The notes under the pieces: generated by a model | Databases searched by the model: none | Told to the model about the DNA's origin: nothing | Seen by the model: the letters and a program-made list of their open reading frames with translations, nothing else | Assembly (NCBI GenBank): GCA_963627465.1 | Contig: CAVGBO010000065.1 | Span: 1 to 20,105 of the forward strand | Reading direction: 5' to 3' | Source of the DNA: CAKUFA01 sp963627465 | Lineage (GTDB): Bacteria > Bacillota > Clostridia > Christensenellales > Aristaeellaceae | Length of the DNA: 20,105 nt | In this document: positions 13,537 to 20,105 of the stretch, in pieces | Layout of the letters: each line of letters starts with the position of its first letter | How positions within the stretch are numbered: position 1 is the stretch's first letter | Program-made: the position numbers and the translations under genes

Positions 13537-14628
13537 ATGAAGAGATTCTTGTCTGCAATGATGGTAGCCGCCTTGGTCTTCACCGTGGCAGGATACGACC
13601 AGACTGCTCATGCCGAAGAAGCGTCTGTACAGGAGGAGACTCAGGTGCAACAGGTAACGAAGAATGAAAACGGTGACTTAGTTGCTGTAGCGACTGCTGG
13701 CGGTTATAAAATCAATTTGTCTGACCTTGCACATCAGACGGGCAGCGACGATGACCCGGTCGTTTACTATACCTCTGTGATTGATTCGGACGCGCTGATG
13801 GCGATTTATGAGGCTCTTGGACGCACTCCGGCTGAGGGAGATCGGGTCGCTGTGAAGCTGCATACCGGCGAAGGCGATGGCAGCTACAATCTCGACCCGC
13901 AATTTATCAAAGCACTGGTGCAGAGCGTGGATGGAACGATTGTGGAGTGCAATACTGCCTATGGCGGAAGCCGGGCCAGCACAGCCTTGCATATGCAGGT
14001 GGCAGAGGATCATGGCTATACGGCCATCGCAGATGTGGACATCATGGATGCTGAGGGCGGTATGGAGATTCCCGTGACCGGCGGCACACATCTGAAAACC
14101 GACCTTGTGGGCAGCCATCTGGCCAACTATGATTTCTGCATGGTGCTTTCCCATTTCAAGGGGCACGCCATGGGCGGCTTCGGCGGTGCGCTGAAAAACA
14201 TCTCTATCGGCATCGCTTCCTCCACCGGGAAATCCCTGATCCACAGCGGCGGTACGGAAACCACCGGCTTTGGCTGGAGTACTCCTGCCGAAACCTTTAC
14301 CGAGTCCATGGCTGAAGCAGCCAGCGCCGTTTACGATTATTTTAACGGCGGCGAAAAGATGGTGTTCATCACCGTGATGAATAATATCTCTGTGGATTGC
14401 GACTGCAATGCGAACCCGGCCAAGCCGGACATGCACGATGTAGGTATTCTTGCCTCCACGGATCCGGTGGCACTGGATCAGGCATGTGTGGACTTCCTGC
14501 GGGCTGTTCCTGACGGTGCTTCTGTTATCCGCCGAATGGAATCCCGCAGCGGCGAACATATCCTTGACCACGCTGACGAGCTGGGATTTGGCAGCCGAAC
14601 CTATAAGCTGGTAAGCATCGATCAATAA
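13537..14628 (+). CDS. Exported DUF362-domain protein without an iron-sulfur module
   Basis: 363 residues from the ATG at 13537, preferred because AAAGAAG lies 10 nt before it; an ATG at 13528 adds three residues. The signal peptide is MKRFLSAMMVAALVFTVAGY, with a likely cleavage after AHA. VAGY looks like a lipobox whose Cys has become Tyr. The rest is a DUF362 domain: KLHTGEGDG, ECNTAYGGSRAST, LSHFKGHAMGGFGGALKNI, DCDCNANP, and GILASTDPVALDQACVDF. Many DUF362 proteins are cytoplasmic and carry a CxxCxxC ferredoxin-like insert; none is seen here. The biochemical role of the family is unsettled. It starts 83 nt after the esterase and ends 12 nt before the permease, which suggests that the last two act together. 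Confidence 0.88.
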   Translation: MKRFLSAMMVAALVFTVAGYDQTAHAEEASVQEETQVQQVTKNENGDLVAVATAGGYKINLSDLAHQTGSDDDPVVYYTSVIDSDALMAIYEALGRTPAEGDRVAVKLHTGEGDGSYNLDPQFIKALVQSVDGTIVECNTAYGGSRASTALHMQVAEDHGYTAIADVDIMDAEGGMEIPVTGGTHLKTDLVGSHLANYDFCMVLSHFKGHAMGGFGGALKNISIGIASSTGKSLIHSGGTETTGFGWSTPAETFTESMAEAASAVYDYFNGGEKMVFITVMNNISVDCDCNANPAKPDMHDVGILASTDPVALDQACVDFLRAVPDGASVIRRMESRSGEHILDHADELGFGSRTYKLVSIDQ

Positions 14629-14640
14629 GGAGCTGTGGCT

Positions 14641-15540
14641 ATGCTCGTTCTATTGCGGCGAGAGGCAATCTATCTTTGGTATTATTTTGACTTTCAGTTC
14701 CGGCAGATTTTCAAGTACTGGGTGCTTGGTATTGTAATCGGCTCTGTGATCTCTGTCTTGGCCAAAGATAAGATCCACGGCCTGTTTGCAAAGATGAACG
14801 GAAAAAAGTGGGGCGTATTTGGCGTTTTCCCCGCGAGTTTGCTTGGCATTGCTTCACCGCTTTGCATGTATGGCACAATTCCGATTGCTGCATCCTTTGC
14901 CAATAAAGGCATGAGGCAGGATTGGCTTGCTGCATTCATGATGAGCTCTGTTCTGCTCAATCCGCAGCTGATCGCGTACAGTACAGCGTTAGGCAGTACC
15001 GCATTGGCGGTCAGAATCATCTCCTGCTTTTTGTGCGGGGCGGCAGCCGGACTTCTTGTCCGTGCCTTTTATCGGGATAAGCCGTTCTTCTCCTTTGGAA
15101 AGTTTGAGGAGCCTGTCAGCCATGATACCGACCCCAATATGATTCTGCGGCTGCTGAAAAACATCTGGCGCAACATCAAGGCAACGGGGCCTTATTTTCT
15201 GGTCGGTGTGGTGCTTTCCGCAGTATTTCAGCGATATGTGCCGACAGACGCCTTTGTATCCCTGTTTGGCAGCAACGAGGGTTTTGGCGTACTGATGGCA
15301 GCCACGATCGGCGTGCCGCTCTATGCCTGCGGCGGCGGAACGATTCCGCTGCTTCTGGAATGGCTTGCGGACGGCATGAGCCTCGGAAACGCGGCAGCGT
15401 TTATGATCGCCGGACCCGCCACAAAGATCACCAATATCGGCGCACTGAAAAGTGTATTGGGAATCAAACGGTTCTGCCTGTATCTTCTGTTTGTGATGGG
15501 ATTCGCATTTGTGACAGGACTGATTGTCAATCTTTTGTAA
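14641..15540 (+). CDS. Permease of the ArsP/UPF0718 (DUF318) family
   Basis: 299 residues with about eight hydrophobic segments in two related halves. Signature loops are ASPLCMYGTIPIAAS in the first half and GVPLYACGGGTIPLL in the second, followed by MIAGPATKITNIGAL, all typical of the family that includes the organoarsenical exporter ArsP. Other members have no known substrate. Each half keeps one Cys in its loop (C about 77 and about 222). ATG 14641 lies 8 nt after AAGGAG (14627-14632), which overlaps the DUF362 stop codon; a GTG at 14635 would be too close. Tight spacing to the DUF362 gene implies a functional pair. A strong terminator follows. Confidence 0.88.
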   Translation: MLVLLRREAIYLWYYFDFQFRQIFKYWVLGIVIGSVISVLAKDKIHGLFAKMNGKKWGVFGVFPASLLGIASPLCMYGTIPIAASFANKGMRQDWLAAFMMSSVLLNPQLIAYSTALGSTALAVRIISCFLCGAAAGLLVRAFYRDKPFFSFGKFEEPVSHDTDPNMILRLLKNIWRNIKATGPYFLVGVVLSAVFQRYVPTDAFVSLFGSNEGFGVLMAATIGVPLYACGGGTIPLLLEWLADGMSLGNAAAFMIAGPATKITNIGALKSVLGIKRFCLYLLFVMGFAFVTGLIVNLL

Positions 15541-15570
15541 AGGCATGCATAGGCAATGGTATTTTGAAAA

Positions 15571-15607
15571 AAGCATCGGCGGTAAAGAAGCCTTACCGCC
15601 GATGCTT
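15571..15607. terminator. Bidirectional intrinsic terminator between convergent genes
   Basis: AAGCATCGGCGGTAA (15571-15585) pairs perfectly over 15 bp with TTACCGCCGATGCTT (15593-15607). On the minus strand it is followed by TTTTTTC, an excellent T-run for the sugar-kinase transcript. On the plus strand it is followed by ACTTATATTT, a weaker end for the permease transcript. Confidence 0.9.
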
Positions 15608-15647
15608 ACTTATATTTCACTTTCTGCTAGGTGCTATGCAAGCATAC

Positions 15648-17225
15648 TTACAAGCTTGCCGCTGCCCGTTCAACAGGCAAATAAGCGCAATATTTTTCCA
15701 GCCAGCTTTGGAAGCCTGTCACATCTTCATGATCCGGCATGATTGTTTTTGCCGGCATACCAGCAAAAACCTTGTTATCGAGATAGTCTTCCAAGGTTTC
15801 GCCTTCAGCATGGTGAAGCCTGTACATAGCCAGGAGGCCGATGCCCCATGCGCCGCCCTCACTGGCTGTTTCCATCACGGTGACAGGCGCATCAAGGGCA
15901 GCAGCAAGGATACTTTGCCCAACGAAGGGCGTCTTGAAAAGTCCGCCGTGCCCTAAAATGCGGTGAATTTCAACTTCCTCATTTTTCAAAATGCCCATGC
16001 CGATGGCCAGAGCGGCTACGGAGCTGTACAGGTTGGCTCGCATGAAATTGGCAAGGGTAAACTTGGCATCAGGCTGGCGAGTCATCAAGGGACAGCCTTG
16101 TTCGAGTCCTGTCACAGGCTCTCCTGAGTAGCAGTTGAAGGTAACAATGCCACCGCAATCCCGGTCGCCCTCCAGAGCCTTGCTGAACAGCTGGTTGTAC
16201 AGCATATCGGAGGTAAGACAGCCGCCTGACATGTCGGCAAACTCCTTGAAGAGTCCAATCCATGCGTTTAGGTCGGAAGTGCAGGAATTGCAATGCACCA
16301 TGGCAACCGGCTTGCCACTGGGGGTCGTTACCATGTCGATTTCCGGGTACATCTTGCTCAAGGGTTTATCCAGCACGACCATGGCAAAAATGGACGTGCC
16401 TGCTGATACATTGCCGGTACGCACTGCCACGCTGTTGGTGGCTGCCATGCCCGTTCCGGCATCGCCTTCCGGCGGACAGAAAGGGATACCGGGCTGTAAA
16501 TCACCGGAAGGATCAAGCAACTTTGCACCGGCTTTGGTAAGTATGCCTGCATCTTCGCCGGCAACAAGCACCTGCGGCAACAGTTGCTCAAGCTTCCATG
16601 GGTATCCCTTGGAAGTGATCAGCGCATCAAACTTCTGCACCATGCCGTCATCATAGCTGCAAGTTGTGGGATCTACAGGCATCATGCCGGAGGCATCGCC
16701 AATGCCCAACACCTTCCGGCCGGTAAGCTGCCAATGCACGTATCCGGCTAAGGTAGTTAGGAAGCGAATATCCTTTACGTACTCTTCCTCGTTCAAAATA
16801 GCCTGATACAAGTGAGACAGACTCCAGCGCTGAGGCATGTTAAAGCTGAAGAGCTGCGTAAGCATGGAAGCGGCTTGACCAGTAATGGTATTTCTCCAGG
16901 TGCGGAAGGGTGTCAGCAGGTGATCCTTGATGTCAAAGGGAAGATAACCATGCATCATAGCACTGATGCCGATCACGCCGATTTTAGTTAGCGTTTCGCC
17001 GTAGCGATGCTGCACATCTGCCTTCAGGGCAGCATAGCAGTCCTGCAAGCCTGCCCATACTTGTTCTAGATCATAAGTCCAGACACCGTTAACAAGCTGA
17101 TCCTGCCAGGTGTGGCTGCCAACAGCCAGTACCTGATGGTCGGTATCCATTAAAACGGCTTTAATGCGTGTGGAACCAAGCTCAATACCAAGGGCTGTCT
17201 GCCCGTCATGAATGGCTGAATTCAT
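15648..17225 (-). CDS. FGGY-family carbohydrate kinase (ribulokinase/xylulokinase-like)
   Basis: 525 residues, normal for FGGY kinases, which transfer phosphate from ATP to a sugar or polyol. The N-terminal phosphate motif is GIELGSTRIKAVLMD, with Glu where most FGGY kinases have Asp (GIDxGTT). The candidate catalytic Asp is in EGDAGTGMAATN (about residue 253), followed by GNVSAGTSIFAMVV. The C-terminal ATP-binding region has LGHGGLFKTP and TASEGGAWGIGLLA. The sugar cannot be named; it resembles the ribulokinase/xylulokinase side of the family. Its ATG overlaps the stop codon of the upstream alpha-galactosidase gene by four bases (ATGA at 17222-17225), so the two are translationally coupled. 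In-frame codons further upstream lie inside the galactosidase gene and are rejected. Confidence 0.92.
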   Translation of the reverse strand: MNSAIHDGQTALGIELGSTRIKAVLMDTDHQVLAVGSHTWQDQLVNGVWTYDLEQVWAGLQDCYAALKADVQHRYGETLTKIGVIGISAMMHGYLPFDIKDHLLTPFRTWRNTITGQAASMLTQLFSFNMPQRWSLSHLYQAILNEEEYVKDIRFLTTLAGYVHWQLTGRKVLGIGDASGMMPVDPTTCSYDDGMVQKFDALITSKGYPWKLEQLLPQVLVAGEDAGILTKAGAKLLDPSGDLQPGIPFCPPEGDAGTGMAATNSVAVRTGNVSAGTSIFAMVVLDKPLSKMYPEIDMVTTPSGKPVAMVHCNSCTSDLNAWIGLFKEFADMSGGCLTSDMLYNQLFSKALEGDRDCGGIVTFNCYSGEPVTGLEQGCPLMTRQPDAKFTLANFMRANLYSSVAALAIGMGILKNEEVEIHRILGHGGLFKTPFVGQSILAAALDAPVTVMETASEGGAWGIGLLAMYRLHHAEGETLEDYLDNKVFAGMPAKTIMPDHEDVTGFQSWLEKYCAYLPVERAAASL

Positions 17226-19429
17226 TGCTCTTCTCCTTCTGCAACCGCTTCTAGTACATAGCTGACGGAGGCTGCATCCCCGTCGGGCAGGGGACAGCAC
17301 AAACCGAATTGCATCAGCTCGGCACCGGTATAGGTTTCGCCGGTTTCTTGAATCTTGTAGATCAAGGCAGGATGCAAGCCTTGCAGCTTTACAAGGGGCG
17401 GCATTTCGTAGGCTGTGGCATGGGAACGGACAAGCACAAAGATGGCTTGCTTTTGATCTGGCGATACAGTCATCCAGGCTGTGTCATTGCCTTCCCAAGG
17501 GGATAACAGCCGATGAAAATCACCATATAGCAGGGTCATGCGGTGCGCCTTCACAAAGCGAATCTGCTTCCGCACTTCCTTCAGCTCATCGGCGGACAGC
17601 TTGTTTAGATCCAATTCATAGCCAAAGCATCCGCTCATGGCTACCTTTCCGCGGGTGCTAATGGGCGTAATGCGGCCGGTTTGATGATTCGGCACGGCAC
17701 TGACATGGGCACCCATGGCAAAGGGCGGGAAGACGAGGGAAGTGTCATACTGAATTTCACAGCGGCAAAGTGCATCCGTGTTGTCCGAGCACCAGGTTTG
17801 GGGCATATAGTGGAGCATACCCATATCGAAACGCCCGCCGCCCCCTGCACAGCTTTCAAAAAGAACGCGGGGGAAATCGTGAGTGAGTCGTTCCAGCACG
17901 CCATAAAGGCCAAGCATGTACCGGTGGGGGAGCTCCATCTGCTGATCTCTACGAAGATAGGAGGATCCGATGCAGGTAAAGTTCCGGTTCATGTCCCACT
18001 TCACATAGTCAATATTTGCATCGGTAAGCATGCGGGCCACTGCATTGTACATGTGCTGGCAGACTTCCGGACGACTTAAGTCCAGCACCAGCTGATGGCG
18101 GCTTTCCACGTTGGGGCGGCCATCAATGTGAATGCACCAGTCAGGATGCATTCGGAACAGTTCGCTGTCAGGAGAAATCATTTCCGGCTCAAACCACAGA
18201 CCAAATTTCAGACCCATGGCATGAATCTTTTTCGACAAGGCAGGCAGACCATCCGGCAATTTGCGAGTGTCCGTTATCCAGTCGCCAAGGGAAGATCTGT
18301 CGTTATCCCGATGTCCGAACCAGCCGTCATCCAACACAAAAAGCTCAATGCCAACATCTGCAGCCGTCTGTGCAATCTTCAGCAACTTTTCCTCATCGAA
18401 ATTGAAGTAAGTTGCTTCCCAGTTATTCAGCAAAATGGGACGAGGTGCCTTGGCATATTGTCCACGCACCAGATGGTTGGCACAAATGCAATGGAATTGA
18501 CGGCTCATGCCGTCCAGACCATTGGCAGAGTAAACGAGCACTGCTTCCGGGGTGCAGAAGGCATCCCCTCCGGCAAGCTGCCATGCGAAACCATCCTTGT
18601 TCAGCCCCATGCGCACACGAGCTTTGCGGAAACGATCCACTTCCACCCCTGCATAGAAGTTGCCGCTGTAAACAAGGGATGCGGCGTAGACTTCGCCTTG
18701 GGTTTCCGTTGTACCGGGCGTCAACAGGGCAAGGAAAGGGGACGTTGTGTGGCCGCTGGCACCATAGTTTGTGGAGACACTCTGTTCACCAAACACCAGC
18801 GGGCGGCGCACCCATTCCCGTTCACGAGCCCATGCGCCGGACAACGTCAGCAAATCATAGTTAGCATCAGGCATATCCAGAGAAAGACTCATGGCGTTGA
18901 TAATCACAAGCCGCTGTCTTCCCTTATTGCGCAGCACGGCGCTCCTTATAATGGCATCGCAGTCCTCAAAAATGGTGTACCGCAGCTCTACTTCCAGCTG
19001 AAGCAATGCATCAAAGAGCGTCAGCAGCAAGGTCTTGCTTTCACCAAAGGTGGCAGGCAAGCCGGAGAGATTCGGTTTCTCCTCTGTAACGACAGCGGAA
19101 ACATACCGGAGGTCAACGGTTGCCGTCCCGTCTTCCTGCATGACAGTGAGACTACCTTGACGATTATCTCCAAGGCCAAAGGAAGGATACTCCTGAGGGA
19201 CACGATCCAGCAACAGTCCATTCAGCGACGGATCCAGCTGACAGCCGCTGAGGGTGATCTTTCCACTTTCAGGCAAGCCGAACCTGCGGTAGATGTTGAC
19301 GGTATTCAGTGATTCCAACCGCTTGCCGAAGTATAAATGGGTAATAAAACCTTCGTCGGAAATGCCCATCACATAGCTGATGTGATCATTCCGCAAATGA
19401 ATCAGCTCATTCGAGATACAGATCTCCAT
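17222..19429 (-). CDS. Alpha-galactosidase, glycoside hydrolase family 36
   Basis: 735 residues, the standard length of intracellular GH36 alpha-galactosidases (AgaN/RafA type), which release galactose from melibiose, raffinose and similar sugars. An N-terminal beta-sandwich domain is followed by a TIM barrel. Visible landmarks are LLNNWEATYFNFDEEKLLK, LDDGWFGHRDND, LKFGLWFEPEMISPDSEL, the nucleophile D479 in YVKWDMNR, FESCAGGGGRFD, and the acid/base D549 in CSDNTDA. ATG 19429 (MEICISNELIHL) has GAGGAGT at 19434-19440; longer in-frame starts lie in the promoter and before. There is no signal peptide, so it acts in the cytoplasm and needs an importer not present here. It is followed by the FGGY kinase with a 4-bp overlap. 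Confidence 0.96.
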   Translation of the reverse strand: MEICISNELIHLRNDHISYVMGISDEGFITHLYFGKRLESLNTVNIYRRFGLPESGKITLSGCQLDPSLNGLLLDRVPQEYPSFGLGDNRQGSLTVMQEDGTATVDLRYVSAVVTEEKPNLSGLPATFGESKTLLLTLFDALLQLEVELRYTIFEDCDAIIRSAVLRNKGRQRLVIINAMSLSLDMPDANYDLLTLSGAWAREREWVRRPLVFGEQSVSTNYGASGHTTSPFLALLTPGTTETQGEVYAASLVYSGNFYAGVEVDRFRKARVRMGLNKDGFAWQLAGGDAFCTPEAVLVYSANGLDGMSRQFHCICANHLVRGQYAKAPRPILLNNWEATYFNFDEEKLLKIAQTAADVGIELFVLDDGWFGHRDNDRSSLGDWITDTRKLPDGLPALSKKIHAMGLKFGLWFEPEMISPDSELFRMHPDWCIHIDGRPNVESRHQLVLDLSRPEVCQHMYNAVARMLTDANIDYVKWDMNRNFTCIGSSYLRRDQQMELPHRYMLGLYGVLERLTHDFPRVLFESCAGGGGRFDMGMLHYMPQTWCSDNTDALCRCEIQYDTSLVFPPFAMGAHVSAVPNHQTGRITPISTRGKVAMSGCFGYELDLNKLSADELKEVRKQIRFVKAHRMTLLYGDFHRLLSPWEGNDTAWMTVSPDQKQAIFVLVRSHATAYEMPPLVKLQGLHPALIYKIQETGETYTGAELMQFGLCCPLPDGDAASVSYVLEAVAEGEEQ

Positions 19430-19472
19430 GGTAACTCCTCCTATATAAGCGAAACGACATTTTGCTAGTATC

Positions 19473-19501
19473 AGTCTAACAATGGCAGGCAGGATTGTCA
19501 A
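19473..19501 (-). promoter_or_regulatory. Promoter for the galactosidase-kinase operon
   Basis: On the minus strand TTGACA (19501-19496) and TAGACT (19478-19473) are separated by 17 bp. The -35 is perfect, the -10 matches four of six. The start would fall near 19466, giving a leader of about 40 nt. No clear catabolite-repression box was seen. Confidence 0.7.
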
Positions 19502-19554
19502 GCTTGAAAATGCGAAGTTTCCATAGGATGATACAGGTGCTTGGAACATGAAAA

Positions 19555-19592
19555 CAGCTTCCTTCCGCCTTTTGATGAACGGAAGGAAGCTG
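19555..19592 (-). terminator. Intrinsic terminator after the serine hydrolase gene
   Basis: CAGCTTCCTTCCG (19555-19567) pairs perfectly with CGGAAGGAAGCTG (19580-19592). On the minus strand it is followed by TTTTCATG. It lies five bases after the stop codon of the hydrolase and separates it from the galactosidase promoter. Confidence 0.85.
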
Positions 19593-19596
19593 CATA

Positions 19597-20105
19597 TTAG
19601 TCGATGTCCCGTGTGAAAACCCGTGTGCCGACCCGCACGCCCCAAGCTTCACCGTTTCGAATGAGGAATTCCAGCCTTGAGCAGGGAATCGTTGCTGTTT
19701 CGCTTGTGTAGCCTAGGAATTTCGTTCCGCCGCAGTAGCGAAGCACCATGTGGGTTTCACCTTTGCAGGCAACAGGCTTGCCATCAACGACCTGCACGGT
19801 GAGATGTTCAGGAGAACCCTCATGCCCGGTAAAATGGCCGACCATCATTTCCGGGTCACTGAAATCCTCGCCATTAGGCTGATAGCGGCGGAAACAGGTA
19901 TCAAGGGGCAGATTCAGCAAAGCACTGTAAATCGTCCAAAGTATGTCGTCCATGTCTTCATCGCCTTGGTTGCAAAGGACGGCAATACCACAGCCAAGAT
20001 CCCGAATGGCAGCACCCTTGGTGGAAACACCGTGCAGACCACCGGCGTGTTCTAGGAAAACGTGCCCGTCTCGAACAAACTTGTTGAGACCCATGCAGTA
20101 ATAGT
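19597..20105 (-). CDS. Serine hydrolase of the beta-lactamase/PBP family, C-terminal part
   Basis: Partial: the frame stays open to the right edge, so the N-terminus with the expected SxxK Ser is outside the window. The visible 169 residues begin YYCMGLNKFVRDGHVFLEHAGGLHGVSTKGAAI. This matches the region around the third active-site box of class C beta-lactamase-like proteins, where HxG replaces KTG. Next comes LGCGIAVLCNQGDEDMDDI, equivalent to the family's GIGVVVLTN strand and final helix. A C-terminal beta-rich extension of about 100 residues follows (MMVGHFTGHEGSPEHLTVQV onward), as in penicillin-binding-protein-like esterases and peptidases. Function could be a peptidase, esterase or amide hydrolase; a true beta-lactamase is not implied. 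It has its own terminator and is not part of the galactosidase operon. Confidence 0.8.
   Translation of the reverse strand, partial: YYCMGLNKFVRDGHVFLEHAGGLHGVSTKGAAIRDLGCGIAVLCNQGDEDMDDILWTIYSALLNLPLDTCFRRYQPNGEDFSDPEMMVGHFTGHEGSPEHLTVQVVDGKPVACKGETHMVLRYCGGTKFLGYTSETATIPCSRLEFLIRNGEAWGVRVGTRVFTRDID

Noticed and set aside
14641..15540. Naming the permease ArsP and calling the block an arsenic-resistance operon
   Set aside because: Family loops match, but no arsR, arsC or arsenic-specific gene is present and the regulator is of MerR type, so the substrate is left open.
18095..19312. 405-codon plus-strand open frame opposite the alpha-galactosidase
   Set aside because: The minus strand carries full GH36 motifs with both catalytic Asp residues; the plus frame has none.
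19597..20105. Beta-lactamase resistance gene
   Set aside because: Only the C-terminal part is visible and the extra beta-rich tail fits penicillin-binding-protein-like hydrolases; antibiotic hydrolysis cannot be inferred.

Overview
The window is bacterial chromosome with Gram-positive-style expression signals: TTGACA/TATAAT promoters with 17-bp spacers, GGAGG ribosome sites and intrinsic terminators. Base composition is moderate to high GC in the core genes. The L10 leader, the membrane-bound biotin decarboxylase genes, an ATP-type PEP carboxykinase and an intracellular GH36 galactosidase together suggest an anaerobic, probably gut-dwelling member of the Bacillota (Clostridia/Oscillospirales-like or Negativicutes-like). 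The genus cannot be decided from the sequence alone.

Layout, left to right. (1) 1-708, minus strand: an internal piece of a large mobile-element polyvalent-type protein that has no start codon. It ends in an array of about nine TGTACTC repeats. (2) 810-2003: strong promoter, ribosomal protein L10 leader with attenuator, rplJ, rplL and terminator. This pair stands alone, with neither rplKA before it nor rpoBC after it. (3) 2037-3735: strong promoter, about 190 nt of structured leader ending in a terminator, then the Mg2+ channel/transporter gene mgtE. (4) 3911-10905: an energy-metabolism block of 12S-type carboxyltransferase, OadG-like gamma, biotin carrier, enlarged Na+-pump beta subunit, 5S-type (pyruvate/oxaloacetate) carboxyltransferase and ATP-type PEP carboxykinase. 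(5) 11122-15540: a MerR-family regulator divergent from a short-chain dehydrogenase, with a textbook 19-bp-spacer operator between them. The dehydrogenase is followed on the same strand by a lipoprotein-like esterase, an exported DUF362 protein and an ArsP/UPF0718-type permease. (6) 15571-20105, minus strand: end of a beta-lactamase-family serine hydrolase (cut by the right edge), then a GH36 alpha-galactosidase and an FGGY sugar kinase coupled by an ATGA overlap. They end at a terminator shared with the permease.

How they work together: the biotin block looks able to pass CO2 between an acyl-CoA (12S), pyruvate/oxaloacetate (5S) and the Na+-pumping membrane pair through one biotin carrier, with PckA linking oxaloacetate to PEP and ATP. 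This resembles a propionibacterial transcarboxylase joined to a sodium pump. The MerR block looks like an inducible response, plausibly to electrophiles or carbonyls, with a reductase, a secreted hydrolase and an export pair. The sugar block would hydrolyse imported alpha-galactosides and phosphorylate a separate sugar.

Best candidates for something undescribed: the combined 12S/5S/Na+-pump operon with its enlarged beta subunit; the mgtE leader; and the MerR/SDR/esterase/DUF362/permease module.
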